64,000 nt of DNA from Viscum album (Eukaryota > Streptophyta > Magnoliopsida > Santalales > Viscaceae), in contig OY728136.1 of assembly GCA_963277665.1 (NCBI GenBank), positions 1,978,788,576 through 1,978,852,575 of the forward strand. Direction: 5' to 3'. Positions within the stretch are counted from its first letter, which is position 1. Every line of letters begins with the position of its first letter. Both the position numbers and the translations under genes were made by a program. The notes beneath the pieces were generated by a model. That model ran no database searches. It worked only from the letters and a program-made list of their open reading frames with translations, and was not told the DNA's origin. Of the stretch, positions 37,790 through 48,726 are shown piece after piece.

Positions 37790-38080
37790 CCCTCGGCTAC
37801 AGGAGAACTCCTCCTCCATCAAGTACAGTGGGCCTGCCGCTTCACACAAAGGATCTTCCCACTAATCTTGGTCTGCTGAGGTACTCCTCCCGTCGAGTAC
37901 CGTGGGTCTGCTGCATCACACAGAGGCGCTCCCCACCATGGGTATGCCGCGTCACACAGAGGTAATCCCCCTCCTGGCCTACTGAGGTACTCCTCCTGTT
38001 GAGTACCGTGGGTCTGCCGCGTCACCAAGGCTCTCACTACTATGGGTCTTCCGTGTCACCAAGGATCTTCCAACCAGGCC
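37790..38080 (-). repeat. R4 LTR tandem repeat (GTCGAGTACCGTGGGTCTGC family)
   Basis: About four to six imperfect units built from GAGGTACTCCTCC, GTCGAGTACCGTGGGTCTGC and CGTCACACAGAGG, with variable spacing. The same array is in the right LTR at 42690-42960. Confidence 0.75.
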
Positions 38081-38435
38081 AGTCGAGTCACTCAGAGTCG
38101 AAACGGTCAGAAGTAGTCAGGTCCCAGCTAGCTACTAGGTTCACGCACAATGCTTGCTCGTCTCTGGGAAGATCCACTCCACAAACTACTGGTCGACACT
38201 AAAATTACCTCGAAGTCCCACGAAGAAGTATCTCAATGGTCTGCCATGTCATAGGGATCTCAACGTAACAGTTGTCGCGTCAATCGGATGCCCGAACTGT
38301 GAGTTATTAGCCTTTTAGTCCCGGGGGCCTGGTTGGATTCGTGCTCGATCTAACCTTACTACTCCTCATATCAATCCAAAAACTAAATGGAATATACTCA
38401 AAGGAACCATCTCACACCAAGATTTCCAGCGCCGC

Positions 38436-39100
38436 TCAAGGTTTTTCAAATGGAAGACTGGTGCTAAAGATATGGGCAAAAGAAATTAAAAAGAGGTCGT
38501 AGGGGGCCCGGGTCTGGTGCAACCCAGTCGGACTGACCTGGCCCGCAGTGCGGCCCAGCCTGTTGGGTCTGGATCGATAGGCCGCGAGGGGCCTCTGGTG
38601 TCCGTGAGGGTGCAAGGCCATGGGGTGGCTCAGTCGGGGCACTCGGAGGGCCGGTGGGCGGCACGAGATGGGGCGGCTCGAAGGGCCATTGGGTGGCGGG
38701 ATCTGAAGAGGATATGAGGGATGGCGGGCGGTGGGAGCCGGGGATGCGGGAAGTTGGATCCGGGGAAGCATGGAGGGCTAGTAGGGTGGTGCCTGTTGGG
38801 GCATCTCAGAGTGTCATGACGAGGGCGGTTCGGCCTAGACACAGGGCCGGTTCGGCCGGGTGGCCGGAGCGCCGCGGGGGCGCTGGGACGGGTTGGACGG
38901 GAGGCCAGAGTGCCACGGGGGCGTGGGGCCGGTCCGTCCGTGATACCGGAGTGTCGTGGGGGAGTGGGGTTGGGGCGGCCGGGAGGCCAGATTGCTGCGG
39001 GGGTGGCGCGGGTCACGGAGGTCGTGGGTGTCGGCATCGTTGCCTTCTTCACCTTCGTCGCCATCATCGCCTTCCTCCATTTCGAAGAATACACCAAAAA
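38436..39100 (-). repeat. CpG-rich block with GC minisatellite (R4 left LTR)
   Basis: A GC- and CpG-rich island in an otherwise AT-rich window. Its inner part (about 38825-39020) repeats a unit near 40 bp built on GGCCGGTTCGGCCGGG, GGCCGGAGCGCCGCGGGGGCG with drift. It matches 43390-43990 in the right LTR. Confidence 0.75.
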
Positions 39101-39714
39101 AGAACGATATAGGGGTCAGGCCATGTTTTTTTGGCCCGCATCCTCTATGTTTAGAGTGATAGGAAGCAGTTCACAATTCCTGCTTGAATTAAAAAGAATT
39201 ATCAATAATGGTAGAGAGAATATAATCAATCCACCACCCTACAACTTCCCACAAATAATCAAACACAATTAAACCCCTACCTCTTTTGCTTGATGTCGTT
39301 TGTGAAATAAGGTAGTACGATTGTCCATTCTCCATAGACGACGATGTCCCACATTGGGAGAAGTTCTGAGCAAGAAGTTCTAAGGAGGTTGGCATTCTTT
39401 GTTGGCGGAAAGTTCTTCATTGGAGACCATTTTCCCAAGATCTCCTAATCCTCCTTTGCCAAATAATGTATATGCAACCAAATAAAATATGTTTAACTAT
39501 TTAATTTGTTGGTGATTCAAAGCTAGCTTAGTTAATTGGCAATAAAAAATGGGTTGTGTTGTAAAAAAATTCAAATTAGAGGATACCAAGGGTTGGGATA
39601 GTTAAAGTGGAGGTGGGTTGGTAAAATTAATTAAGGGGGGTTTTCACAATTAATGTAGTGAAAGCTCAAGAGGCTCCTCCACATTAATGAGGGATTTGAA
39701 GATGTTTAGGCCTC

Positions 39715-39800
39715 GGGTGGTCCCCACCACCATAACCTCTCATGGGAGGTTATGCTCGGGCGGTCCCCCAATCCATAACCCCTCATGGGAGGTAAAGGTC
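39715..39800 (-). repeat. Short tandem near-palindromic repeat (R4 left LTR)
   Basis: A unit of about 45 bp with GGTGGTCCCCACCACCATAA and CCTCTCATGGGAGGTTATG is repeated two to three times; the AACCTCTCATGGGAGGTT part is nearly self-complementary. The right LTR has the same array at 44668-44760. Confidence 0.65.
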
Positions 39801-40181
39801 TGGTGGTCCCCACATCCCTACTTCCACATGAGAATTTAAAAGATAAAATAAAAATAAAATGTTGTACAAATTTATTTTTATTCTGTTCTTTCATTAAAAA
39901 CACAAAAACTAACTTCCAACCTCAATCAACTGTCGTCGAGGTGAAAGTCTCTTTAAGAGAATACAGGCACTGCGAAGTCACCGGTGCCTTCATATTTCAA
40001 TTTCTAGCACTAGCTAAAAAGATAGAAAAACCCACTCGCACGTTTAACGAACATACCTGAAAAAAAGTTCAGAAAATAATTCCTGGCTCTCCGGGCCTCA
40101 GAATCACGTGCCTTTGATTTTCACATACTTGTAAAATTCCCATTTATAAAAAAAATTATATGGAAATTTTGGTTCTTTACA

Positions 40182-40196
40182 TTCTCCCCACCTCAG
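40182..40196 (-). other. R4 polypurine tract
   Basis: On the minus strand GAGGTGGGGAGAA directly precedes the 3' LTR start TGTAAAGAACC. Confidence 0.75.
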
Positions 40197-40227
40197 GGCT
40201 CTATTTCCCCATAAGCCACAACTCAAA

Positions 40228-41140
40228 CTAAATGAAAAAGTGTGGGTACTGAGCACACATCTGAGCCTCCTGCTCCCATGTTCTCTCCTTGAGGTTCCTG
40301 TACTGCCAACGAATCTGCACCATAGGTATCGACCATCCATGTAGGGCCCTCTCCTGTCGATCCTCAATTTCTACTAGAACCTCTGTAAAAGTCACCCCAT
40401 CGTCAACATCCAGTTCTCCATGGTCGATGATGTGAGAAGGGTCGTGCACGTATCTCCTCAGCTGGGATACATGGAAGACGTTGTGCACTTGGTGCAGCTA
40501 AGGTGGAAGAGCTATGAAGTATGCCACCTGTCCAACTCTGCTGAGGACATGAAAAGGTCCAATGAACCTCAAAGATAACTTTCCGCCTTGACCAAATCTC
40601 CATAGAACTCATCGGGGTGAGACCCGTAGAAAGATGAGGTTGCCATCCTCGAACTCCATAGGTCTCTGTCTCCTGTCAGCAAACAAATGATGCCTACTCT
40701 GTGTAGTCTTTATCCACTCTTGGATGATCTACACCTTCTTTGTGGTAGCCCGAACCATCTTTGGTCCCACGAGTGTTGACTCCCCTAGGTCAGTCTGGCA
40801 CAAAGGTGATCTGCAAGGTCGCTCGTATAATGCCTCGAAAGGTGCCATCCCTATGGTGGAGTGATAGCTGTTGTTGTAAGCAAACTCCACCAAAGGAAAG
40901 TGATCCTCCCAACTGCGACCAAAGTCAATGATACAAGCCCAGATCATGTCCTCGAGTGTCTGAATGGGCTACATAGTCTGGCCATCCATCTAATGATGGA
41001 ATGTGGTGCTCAAAGGAAGTTGCGTCCTGAAAGCCTCCTACAACCCCTTCCATAGGCGGGACGTAAAACGTGCATCACGATCGGAGAAAATTGTTGAAGG
41101 TACTCCATGTATCTGCACAATATCCTGCATATAGAGGCAT
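40228..41140 (-). pseudogene. pol: R4 integrase second half and C-terminal domain
   Basis: Minus-strand pieces of integrase start near 41140 with LYMQDIVQIHGVP, in family terms just before the second catalytic aspartate, whose SDRDARFTS block follows. The glutamate block is altered: DGQ is followed by TM and a stop where relatives have SER. At 40947-40729 the frame reads GRSWEDHFPLVEFAYNNSYH, then MAPFEALYERPCRSP. At 40488-40228 HNVFHVSQLRRYVHDPSHII and a chromodomain-like tail with ERTWEQE and QYPHFF are visible. The integrase N-terminus and first aspartate are missing. Not functional. Confidence 0.82.
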
Positions 41141-41144
41141 CCCA

Positions 41145-41671
41145 AGCTCTCTACTGAACCTTGCTGAGTACTGAGCCACATTCATTCTGCCCTACTACGG
41201 ATGTAGAAGCTCCAGTATGCACACTGCACGAAGAGTCACTGGGAAAAACTCTACCCGAAACAGGATCTTGAAGTCTTCCCAGAGAAGCATTGCCTCATCG
41301 TGAACCTAGAGAATCAAGCTCCACCATCTTCATGATTCTACCTAGAGAAGGCCAGAGGAAAGGATCACCATGAGATCGTTTGGTGTCCCTATGAGTCCGA
41401 GGACTATCACCATAACGTCCAGCCAATCCTCAGCTGCCTGCGGGTCCATCTCTCCCCTGAACCTGGGTGGCCTCTGGTGCTGGAACTCATTCAATGTGCT
41501 CAATAGGCGTGAAACATCTGCTGTTGGGGATGGTGGTATCGGAGTCCCAATGGGGAGTGGTACCGCTGGTGCCTCTTCTAGAAAAGGGCCCTACATCGAG
41601 GCCTCATTGCTCGGGGATCTATCTGTGTGTACAACTCTCGGAACTCTAGCTGGCTATCTGCATGGAGGCAT
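41145..41671 (-). pseudogene. gag: R4 gag 5' fragment
   Basis: From a likely ATG at 41671 (MPPCR) the frame runs through LLSTLNEFQHQRPPRFRGEM and DPQAAEDWLDVM, the classic PPxFxGxxDPxxAExWL block of gypsy capsids. WEDFKILFRVEFFPVTL and MNVAQYSARFSREL follow, matching the stretch around FP and the MTVxQYxxxFxxL block. Then the sequence passes straight into integrase at about 41135-41150. In-frame stops occur in between. The rest of gag with its knuckle, plus protease, RT, RNase H and the front of integrase, are absent. Confidence 0.8.
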
Positions 41672-41947
41672 CCAGAAAAAAGGTGTTCTATGGTAAAAAG
41701 TTATACCTGGTGAGCTAACATGGTGAGCTGACCTGGTGAGATGACATAATGAAATCTTTTGAAAACAAACACGCAATCAGTTTTTTCATGCACTGAATCA
41801 GAAACCAGAAGTCAGGGTCCTGGTGTATGGATACGTCAGCTACCGCACCAACACTGGACTCCCAAAATTGAAACCTCACACACTACACTTAACACTGTTG
41901 CTTCATCGAAAATATCATAGTCCTAAGTTTGGTAGTAGAACTGACTC

Positions 41948-41958
41948 CTCTGATACCA
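41948..41958 (-). other. R4 primer-binding site (tRNA-iMet)
   Basis: Minus strand TGGTATCAGAG, three bases inside the right-hand LTR. It identifies that LTR as 5'. Confidence 0.92.
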
Positions 41959-42689
41959 ATTTGTCACGACCTGTCCCTGGGGCCCATTCTATGACTACCC
42001 CAAGCCTACCTTCCATAGGCCAGGTGATGATGACTAACATTAAATGCGTATTCCCTAAAAGAGGGAAGGAATTCCCTTTATAACCTGAAAACACACACAC
42101 AAGAAAGCATAGAGCTGGATAAGAAGCACGAAGTAAACTGTATAACAAAAGAATGCTGATAGTAAAAGGGACCAGAATACAAGATTAACTAGAATGTACA
42201 AGTACAGCTGTGATACAATACAACTGATGAAAAGGGAAATTCGGCTATTGGGTCGTCCTCTGAGGTTCCTACCTAAAGGGTAGGTACAGATCACCGCCTC
42301 AACAATCCTTGTATGTCCGTCCCCTATGTGTACTGACTCATTTTATTGTGTACCTCTTAGTACCATCCAGAAATGGTACTCTCGTCCTCAGTCAGTGTTG
42401 TCCATCGTCTGCACCAAACACAATGAAGTGCAGTCATAGCCTATGAAAGAGTGAGTATAACAATACTCAGTTGGGACACCGAGACCCTCTAGGTCTCAGA
42501 AAATCCATCAAGGATAAACAAAAAGTCTGAAATACACAGATAACATTACATAGGTATATGTCCATACATATACCTATGTTATCATGTAATCCATCTTAAT
42601 CACGAGGAAAACATAGAGGAAATGACTCAGTTCATACCAGGATTTATTCTAGGGTAGTAGTAACATGTAACATTATGAACCCTTTTCTA

Positions 42690-42960
42690 TAGGAGAAATC
42701 ATCCTCTATCGAGTACAGTGTGCCTTTAGCTTCACACAGAGGTGCCTCCCACTAACCTTGGACTACTGAGGTACTCCGCCTGTCGAGTACCATGGGTCTG
42801 CTGCATCACACAGAGGTGCTCCCCATCGTGGGTCTGCCGCGTCACACCGAGGCACTCCCCCTCATAACCTGCTAATGTACTCCTCCTGTCGAGTTCCATG
42901 GGTCTTACACATCACCAAGGGGCTCCCTACTATGGTTCTGCCATGCCACCAAGGAACTCC
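42690..42960 (-). repeat. R4 LTR tandem repeat, right copy
   Basis: The same GAGTACCATGGGTCTGC, CGTCACAC(A/C)GAGG units as at 37790-38080, slightly more diverged. Confidence 0.72.
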
Positions 42961-43389
42961 TCGCTAGGCCAGTCGAGTCACTCTGAGTCGAAACATTTAG
43001 CACATGTCAGGTCTTATCCAGCTACTAGGTTTTCGCACAATGCACAATCATATCCGAGGAGATCCACTATACAAGTTACTGGTCAACACTAAAAATTCCA
43101 TGAATTATCACGAATAATTATCTCAAAGTTAATCCATGTCATAGGGATCTTAATGTAATAGATGACGCTTCAATCGGATGCCCGGTTTGTGAGTTATTAC
43201 CATTTTAGTACCAGGGTCCAGTTGGATTCATACTCGATATTACCTAACTACTCCCCATCTCAATCCAAAACTCAGTGCAATATACTCAAAGGGACCATCT
43301 TGCTCTAAGATTTCTAGCGCCACTGACAGTTGGTCAAACAGACGATCGATTGCAACGATATGGCCAAAAGAAAGTAAAAAGGGGTCGTA

Positions 43390-43990
43390 GTTGGCCCGAG
43401 TCCTGTCCGACCCGGCCTGACCCACTGGGTCTGGCCCAGCCCGCAGTGTGTCCTGGCATGTTGGGTCTGACCTGAAAAGACGCGAGGGGCCATGGAGGGC
43501 CGCAGGTGGCCGTGAGGGCACGAGACCACGTGGCGGCTCGGCTAGGGCAGCGCAGATGGTCGGTGGCCGACGCGAGCTGGGGCGGCTTGGAGGGCTGGCG
43601 ACCAGTGCGAGCCGGGATGACTCGAAAGGTCAGCAGGCAGCGTCAGCCAGGGCAGCTCAGAGGGCCAGTGGGAAGCATGATCCAGGGTGGCTTGGAGGGC
43701 TGCGATGAGGGCGGTTCGGCTAGGACACGGGGCCAGTTCGGCCAGGAGGTCGGAGGGCCACAGAGGCACGGGGCCGGTTCGGCCAGGAGGCTGAAGCGCC
43801 GCGAGGGGCAGGGGGCCGGTTCGTCCGTGATTCTAGAGCACTGCGGGGGTGCAGGGCCAGTTCGGCCAGGAGGCTGGAGCGCCGCGGGGGCACGAGGCCG
43901 GAGGGCCTCGGGGGCGCATGACCGGTTCGGCTGGGAGGCCGGAGCACCACGTGGGCGGCGCCGGTCGCGGAGGCCGTGCATGGCATCACC
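43390..43990 (-). repeat. CpG-rich block with GC minisatellite (R4 right LTR)
   Basis: At about 43690-43970, five or six units of roughly 40 bp carry GGCC(A/G)GTTCGGCCAGGAGG then CGGAGCGCCGCGGGGGCAC with substitutions. Long apparent open frames on both strands (for example 43506-44021) come from this composition. Confidence 0.75.
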
Positions 43991-44667
43991 ATTGTCTTCG
44001 TCACCTTCGTCACCTTCATAACATTTATATATTTCAAAGAATACCCCAATGAAGAACAGTAGAGGGGTCAAGCCATGTTTTTTTGTCCCGCACCCTATGT
44101 GTTTAGAGTGATAGCAAGCGGTTCATAATTCCTTATTTAATTACAATGAATTATCAAGAATGATAGAGGGACGAATATCAATAAACCGCCTAACAATGTC
44201 CCAAAAATAATCGAACACAATTAAACCCCTACCTCGTTCCCTTGATGTCGTTGGTGCAATATGGAATTATGGTTATCAATTCACCATATATGAGGATGTC
44301 CCACATTGAGAGAAGTCCCGAGGAAGAATGACGAAGGAGGTCGGTGTTCTTCGTTGCAGAGCATTCTTCGTTGGAGAGCTTTCTCCGAAGCTCTCCCAAT
44401 CCTCATTTTCCAACAAATGAATAGACAACCAAATAAAATATGTTTAACTATTTAATTTGTTGGTGATCCATAGTTGGATTATTTAATTGGAAACACTAAA
44501 TGTGTTGCTTTGGAAAAAAAATCAAATTGGAGGATACCAAGGGTTGGCACAATTAAAGTGGAGGTGTGTTGGAAAAATTAATTAAGGAGGGTTGGCACAA
44601 TTAATGTGGATGAAGCTCAAGAGGCTCCTAAAAATTAATGAGCGAGTTGAAGAGGTTTAGGGATCGG

Positions 44668-44760
44668 GTGGTCCCCACCACTATAACCTCTCATGGGAGG
44701 TTATGCTCGGGTGGTCCCCACCACCATATCCTCTCATGGGAGGTTGAGGTCTGGTGATCC
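44668..44760 (-). repeat. Short tandem near-palindromic repeat (R4 right LTR)
   Basis: Two copies of GGTGGTCCCCACCAC followed by ATAACCTCTCATGGGAGGTT or the ATATCC variant; partner of 39715-39800. Confidence 0.65.
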
Positions 44761-45132
44761 CTACTTCGCAACTTCCACCTGGAGGTTTTAACAAATAAAA
44801 TAAAAATAAAATGTTTTACAACTTTATTTTTATTCTATTATTTCATTAAAAACCCAAAACTAAGTTTCACCCTTGATCAACTGTCGTCGAGGTGAAGGTA
44901 TCTTTAAGCAAATACCGGCACTGTGAGTTCAACAGTGCCCTCAGATTTCAATTCCGAGCAGCAGTTAAAATGATAGAAAAAACCGCTCGCACATTTAATG
45001 AATGTACCCAAAAAAATATTCATAAAATCATTCCGGGCACTTCAGGCCTCGGAATCACGTGCCATCAATTTTCACAGACGTGTAAAATTCCCATTTATAA
45101 AAAAATTTACATGAAAATTCTGGGTCTTTACA

Positions 45133-45137
45133 TTAAA
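45133..45137. repeat. Target-site duplication of R4 (right)
   Basis: TTAAA, identical to 25069-25073; R2 LTR sequence resumes directly after it. Confidence 0.85.
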
Positions 45138-45993
45138 ATGTTAATGAAAATTTTATAAATCTTATTAGATGAGAGTATTTAAACTTATATTAACCATATA
45201 TTAAAAATATATAAAAAATTTTCCATATGAACTAGAAATTAATTTATATTAATATAATACTCTAAGTAGTTCCAAGGGTTCCCCTCTCCTCTATCATATA
45301 AGGGAACTACATATCCTCTCTTCCTCACACTTCTCGAGTCATGTAGCTTAATCAACATTTACCCTAATCATTGAAAATAATTCCTCCTAACTTCCTAGAG
45401 GACCTGGTATCACTAAAAGTATAATTAGATGTCTTAAGTTATAAGCTGATGATGGTCTCATAATGAGGAGGTAATCGTCTTAACCGACCATTTTCATTTT
45501 ACTTATTCTTCCAACTCATTAAAATATTATTAAAACATGATGATATAATAAAATTTGTATATAATAAATAATTAAATATTATTATAACTATTGTAAAACC
45601 ATTTTCATCCTCTTTTCCATTCTATGGGGGAATTCAAACATCATTTGTGCGTAAATGTAGACTAGCACCTCCATGAAGGTGTTTCATTTTCCATCATCAC
45701 CTCACATGGATATTCAAAATGAGGGATAATATATATACATATATATGATATTCATGACATTATTTTAATTATGGAAAGATAAGATATCATCTATTTTCTT
45801 ACCCTTCCAACCATTGGAAGATGATAATGTCGTTCGTGTGTTGTGTGGATTACCACATCCATGAACCAATGTGATTTTTTTCATCTATGAATTTCTTTGG
45901 TGGTTTTAAAATTTCATTTAGTGTTTAAAATGATAATATTTCATCATTTAGATTTTTAAATGATTGAACAATGACCCCTTTGACCATGATTAA
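45138..45993 (+). repeat. R2 right LTR, segment 2
   Basis: It aligns with 18990-19875 of the left LTR: the ATTAATTTATATTAAT block, TATA region, CATTTTCATTTTACTT, the two leader modules and the TTTGACCATG end. It stops at ATTAA where R6 inserts. A TATA box lies at about 45293-45302. Confidence 0.7.
45641..45895 (+). promoter_or_regulatory. R2 repeated leader modules (right LTR, two copies)
   Basis: CTCCATGAAGG-TGTTTCATTTTCC and ACATCCATGAACCAATGTGATTT, with CCATGAA at 45671 and 45859, 188 bp apart. They match the pair in the left LTR. Confidence 0.6.
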
Positions 45994-47854
45994 TGTAACA
46001 TCCCAGGTAAATAAAAAATATGAAATTCTCACACTTATTAATATTTCTGAATTAAATATTGATTTTATTTTAAAGGTGATTCTATGTTCGATTCCATACC
46101 CGACACACAACAATGGGTTTCTCCAAAATCTTATGTTGCACATGATGCTGAGTCATACTAAAATAATAATAATATATTATTATTTCAAATGGTAGTTAAT
46201 GCCTAGCCGTTGTATTGGAAAGAATGAACAAAACTTTCTATATTATGATTAAACATGTTTGTTAAATGTTTTTACATTTATCCAATAAAATTTAGAGGTT
46301 TAAATTGATAATCAATACAATTTTAAGCCGAAAATACTCTAATAATATTAAAAAGCTATTTTACTAGCTTTTGATGGTGAACCCTTTTTAAATCTAGTTT
46401 TTATCACTTTTATTTGCACATTTTTACATAAGAAAAATTATATTTATAATATGTACATCAAAAATTACTTTGGGTAAATTTTTGGTATTTTCTGATAAAG
46501 TTCAATTTTAATGAATAGTGAAAAATACTGCATTTTAAGTCAAAACTGTCTCTTCATATGATTTATTTATAAGGTTAGATTATTATTTTTTAATTTTTTT
46601 TAATTTTTAACTATATTAGGTTTTTACCATTTAATCCAATTTTTTTCTTTGTAAGTAATTTCAATTTTTAATTAGAAATAAACACATGCCAATCTTTTGA
46701 TAGTTATTGTTTCTTAAAAACATAATTTCTTGGTTTTTGACAACGAGAATTAATTTTAAATTAATTTATGCAACTCAGGTGTTCTGAATTTTAAAAAATG
46801 GATTCTATATTTGGAATCAATAATTCTATATTATGTAAAAATGTACCTTTTATTTTTAGACATTATTAATAGTAACTTTAATAAATATTTTATTTTCCAT
46901 GGTTAAAGAGTAAATCTGTAAATAACGGTAAAAATAATATTATAATATTATTGAATTACCCCAACACATATCTTAACCCTATTTTATGTGATATGTCAGA
47001 CCATGTGAATCCTTGGGTCGATTTTGGGACCCCATGGAGACACTTGTGTCTGAAAATGACATTTAATTAATTTTAATTTAATGTTAAGAAAAATATAGCC
47101 AAAACATGTATCTTTTAGTAAAACAATTTTATATGGGGTTATATAGGTTATCCTTTGGACTCTAAATGAGAATTATAAAGATAAATATATTTCCTACATC
47201 ATGGTATTTTATTTATAATTTTTTGAGATTAAATAAATAAATATATTTATGACACAATGGTGATGTAGTGATTACCTTATTAATGAATGATTTAAATAAA
47301 CGAGATTAAAAATACTAAAATAATTTTATATTGAAATTTTTTATGTCATACAAGAATTTTAGGTATGATTATGACTTGTTATATTTTAATTGATGATGTT
47401 TTTTCTAAATAATAAAGTTGTTATTGATTTCTAAAAAGTAAAGATGTGAATAATAAAAAAATTGACATAAATGTGTTTTTAAAACAAATACTATTTTATT
47501 AAATGATTTAATATCCCAAAAATTATAATATTCATCCAAATTACTAAGAAAGTGCTTCAAATTTCATTAATGAACCACTTGAATTTCTATTATCATTTTA
47601 TGCTAAATATATTATCCATATAGTATGAATAAACAAGAAGACAAGGTAAGAGTTATATTAGTTAACTGAGAGTTAAAGCTAAATGATAAGCTTAAATTGG
47701 AAACCAAAACATGTATAAAACCTATTTGTTGAGAATATTTATAACAATACTCATATTATATTCTATTTTAATGTTCTTTGGACCTTTTGAAAATTAAAAT
47801 TCAGTTTATAATAAAATAATCTTTCAAGACATTCCTAAAGTACCCCTCCTCCCT

Positions 47855-47864
47855 CTTATAAAAG
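47855..47864 (+). promoter_or_regulatory. R6 TATA box (5' LTR)
   Basis: CTTATAAAAG preceded by CCCCTCCTCCCT and followed by CCCACCACCT; transcription would start about 30 bp downstream, near the TTACTCACACC block. Confidence 0.78.
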
Positions 47865-48200
47865 CCCACCACCTATAACATCTTACTCACACCTCTCAAG
47901 CCCCATGGCTCGTCCAAACTCTTCCCAAATAAGATCCCAAAATCCATATGTTCCTCCTATAAGCCTTATGAATATTTCCCTTCAAGAAATCATTTTATCA
48001 TAAAGAAAAAGGAGTTACTCGATTTGAGGTAATGTCTTCCCTCAAGAATCATTCATTTATTTTCATTCTCCAACCCCCAAAACTCTCTTTTTAAAACTAT
48101 TTTATAATAAAAACATTATTATCAATAAGATAATATTTTTTTTATAATATTTATTTGAACTAAACTTATACACACCTCCATATAATGGATACGAACATAC

Positions 48201-48650
48201 TGTTTCTGTGTACAAAGAACTATTGCCTCACAAAACGATGATTGTTCATTTTTCCCTACCACCTCTCATTGTGGCCATTAAGATGAAAATATATTTATAT
48301 ATGATATATATTTTATTTATATTGTCTATATTATTTTTTATTTACAATTTATATCATACCATTATGGTTTTCATAATGGGTAAATAAGATAATTTCATTT
48401 GAGGAAGTGCGGACTACCGCCCCCTCAAAGTGATATGACTCATTCTTGACATATATAAAACATATGAAGGATTGAGTTAATGAAATTATATAAAATATAT
48501 AACCTATGATATTATAATGTATTTATAATATACATATGTATAATTTATTTTTCATTTCTGTATATATGAAATTGAAATGAAAGTAGCATTCATGTGTACG
48601 TACGACTTACCGTCTCCATTAATGGTGCATTTCATTTCTTACCTCCAAAT
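48201..48650 (+). promoter_or_regulatory. R6 repeated leader modules (5' LTR, three copies)
   Basis: Cores ACTATTGCCTCAC (48219), ACTACCGCCCCCTC (48413) and CTTACCGTCTCC (about 48606) are 194 and 193 bp apart. Each is preceded by a GTGTAC or GTGCGG type block and followed by a T-rich TTCATTT. The third contains GTACGTAC like R5. They lie about 360, 555 and 750 bp after the TATA box. Confidence 0.65.
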
Positions 48651-48663
48651 GTTTTAGACTATT

Positions 48664-48726
48664 ATAAATACATATATACTAGATATAAATACATATATAC
48701 TATATATAAATACATATATACTAGAT
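48664..48726 (+). repeat. 21-bp tandem repeat, three copies (R6 left LTR)
   Basis: ATAAATACATATATACTAGAT is repeated three times with one or two changes. The right LTR has about two poorer copies at 57436-57480. Confidence 0.85.

Larger units (their letters stand above)
37351..40181 (-). repeat. R4 left LTR (3' LTR), segment 2
   Basis: It continues the R4 LTR after R5 and aligns with about 42243-45132. Anchors are GGGTCGTCCTCTGAGGTTCC at 37362 and 42251, ATACATATACCTATG, a GAGTCACTC(A/T)GAGTCGAAAC block, the CpG-rich block and the final TTCTTTACA. Many apparent open frames between 37.6 and 40.0 kb, on both strands, arise from low stop density in GC-rich sequence and are not genes. Confidence 0.88.
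25074..45132 (-). mobile_element. R4: internally deleted Ty3/gypsy element, host of R5
   Basis: LTRs of about 3.1-3.2 kb lie at 25074-25353 plus 37351-40181 (left) and 41962-45132 (right). Both start TGTCACGACCTGTCC and end with TTTACA on the + strand. The minus orientation is shown by a tRNA-iMet primer site at the right-hand LTR, a purine tract at the left-hand LTR, and minus-strand gag and integrase remnants. The interior is only 1.78 kb. TTAAA flanks both ends. Outside it, R2 LTR sequence continues. R5 sits inside its left LTR. Confidence 0.88.
41962..45132 (-). repeat. R4 right LTR (5' LTR)
   Basis: 3171 bp, starting TGTCACGACCTGTCCC on the + strand and ending GGGTCTTTACA. It is the uninterrupted partner of 25074-25353 plus 37351-40181 and shows that the R5 site was once continuous (AAAAGGGAAATTCGGCTATT here). 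Divergence from the left LTR is clearly greater than that between the R5 LTRs. Confidence 0.9.

Noticed and set aside
38436..39272. Several long overlapping open frames on both strands (e.g. 38630-39097 minus, 38654-39112 plus)
   Set aside because: They lie in the CpG-rich minisatellite of the R4 LTR. Low stop frequency in GC-rich repeats explains them; translations are Pro/Arg/Gly-rich in every frame and differ between the two LTRs.
40861..41055. Plus-strand open frame of 64 aa
   Set aside because: Antisense of the R4 integrase remnant.
41370..41696. Plus-strand open frame of 108 aa
   Set aside because: It is the antisense shadow of the R4 gag fragment, whose minus-strand reading carries the family motifs.
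43240..44071. Open frames of 75-171 aa on both strands
   Set aside because: Same cause in the right R4 LTR; no frame is kept between the two copies.
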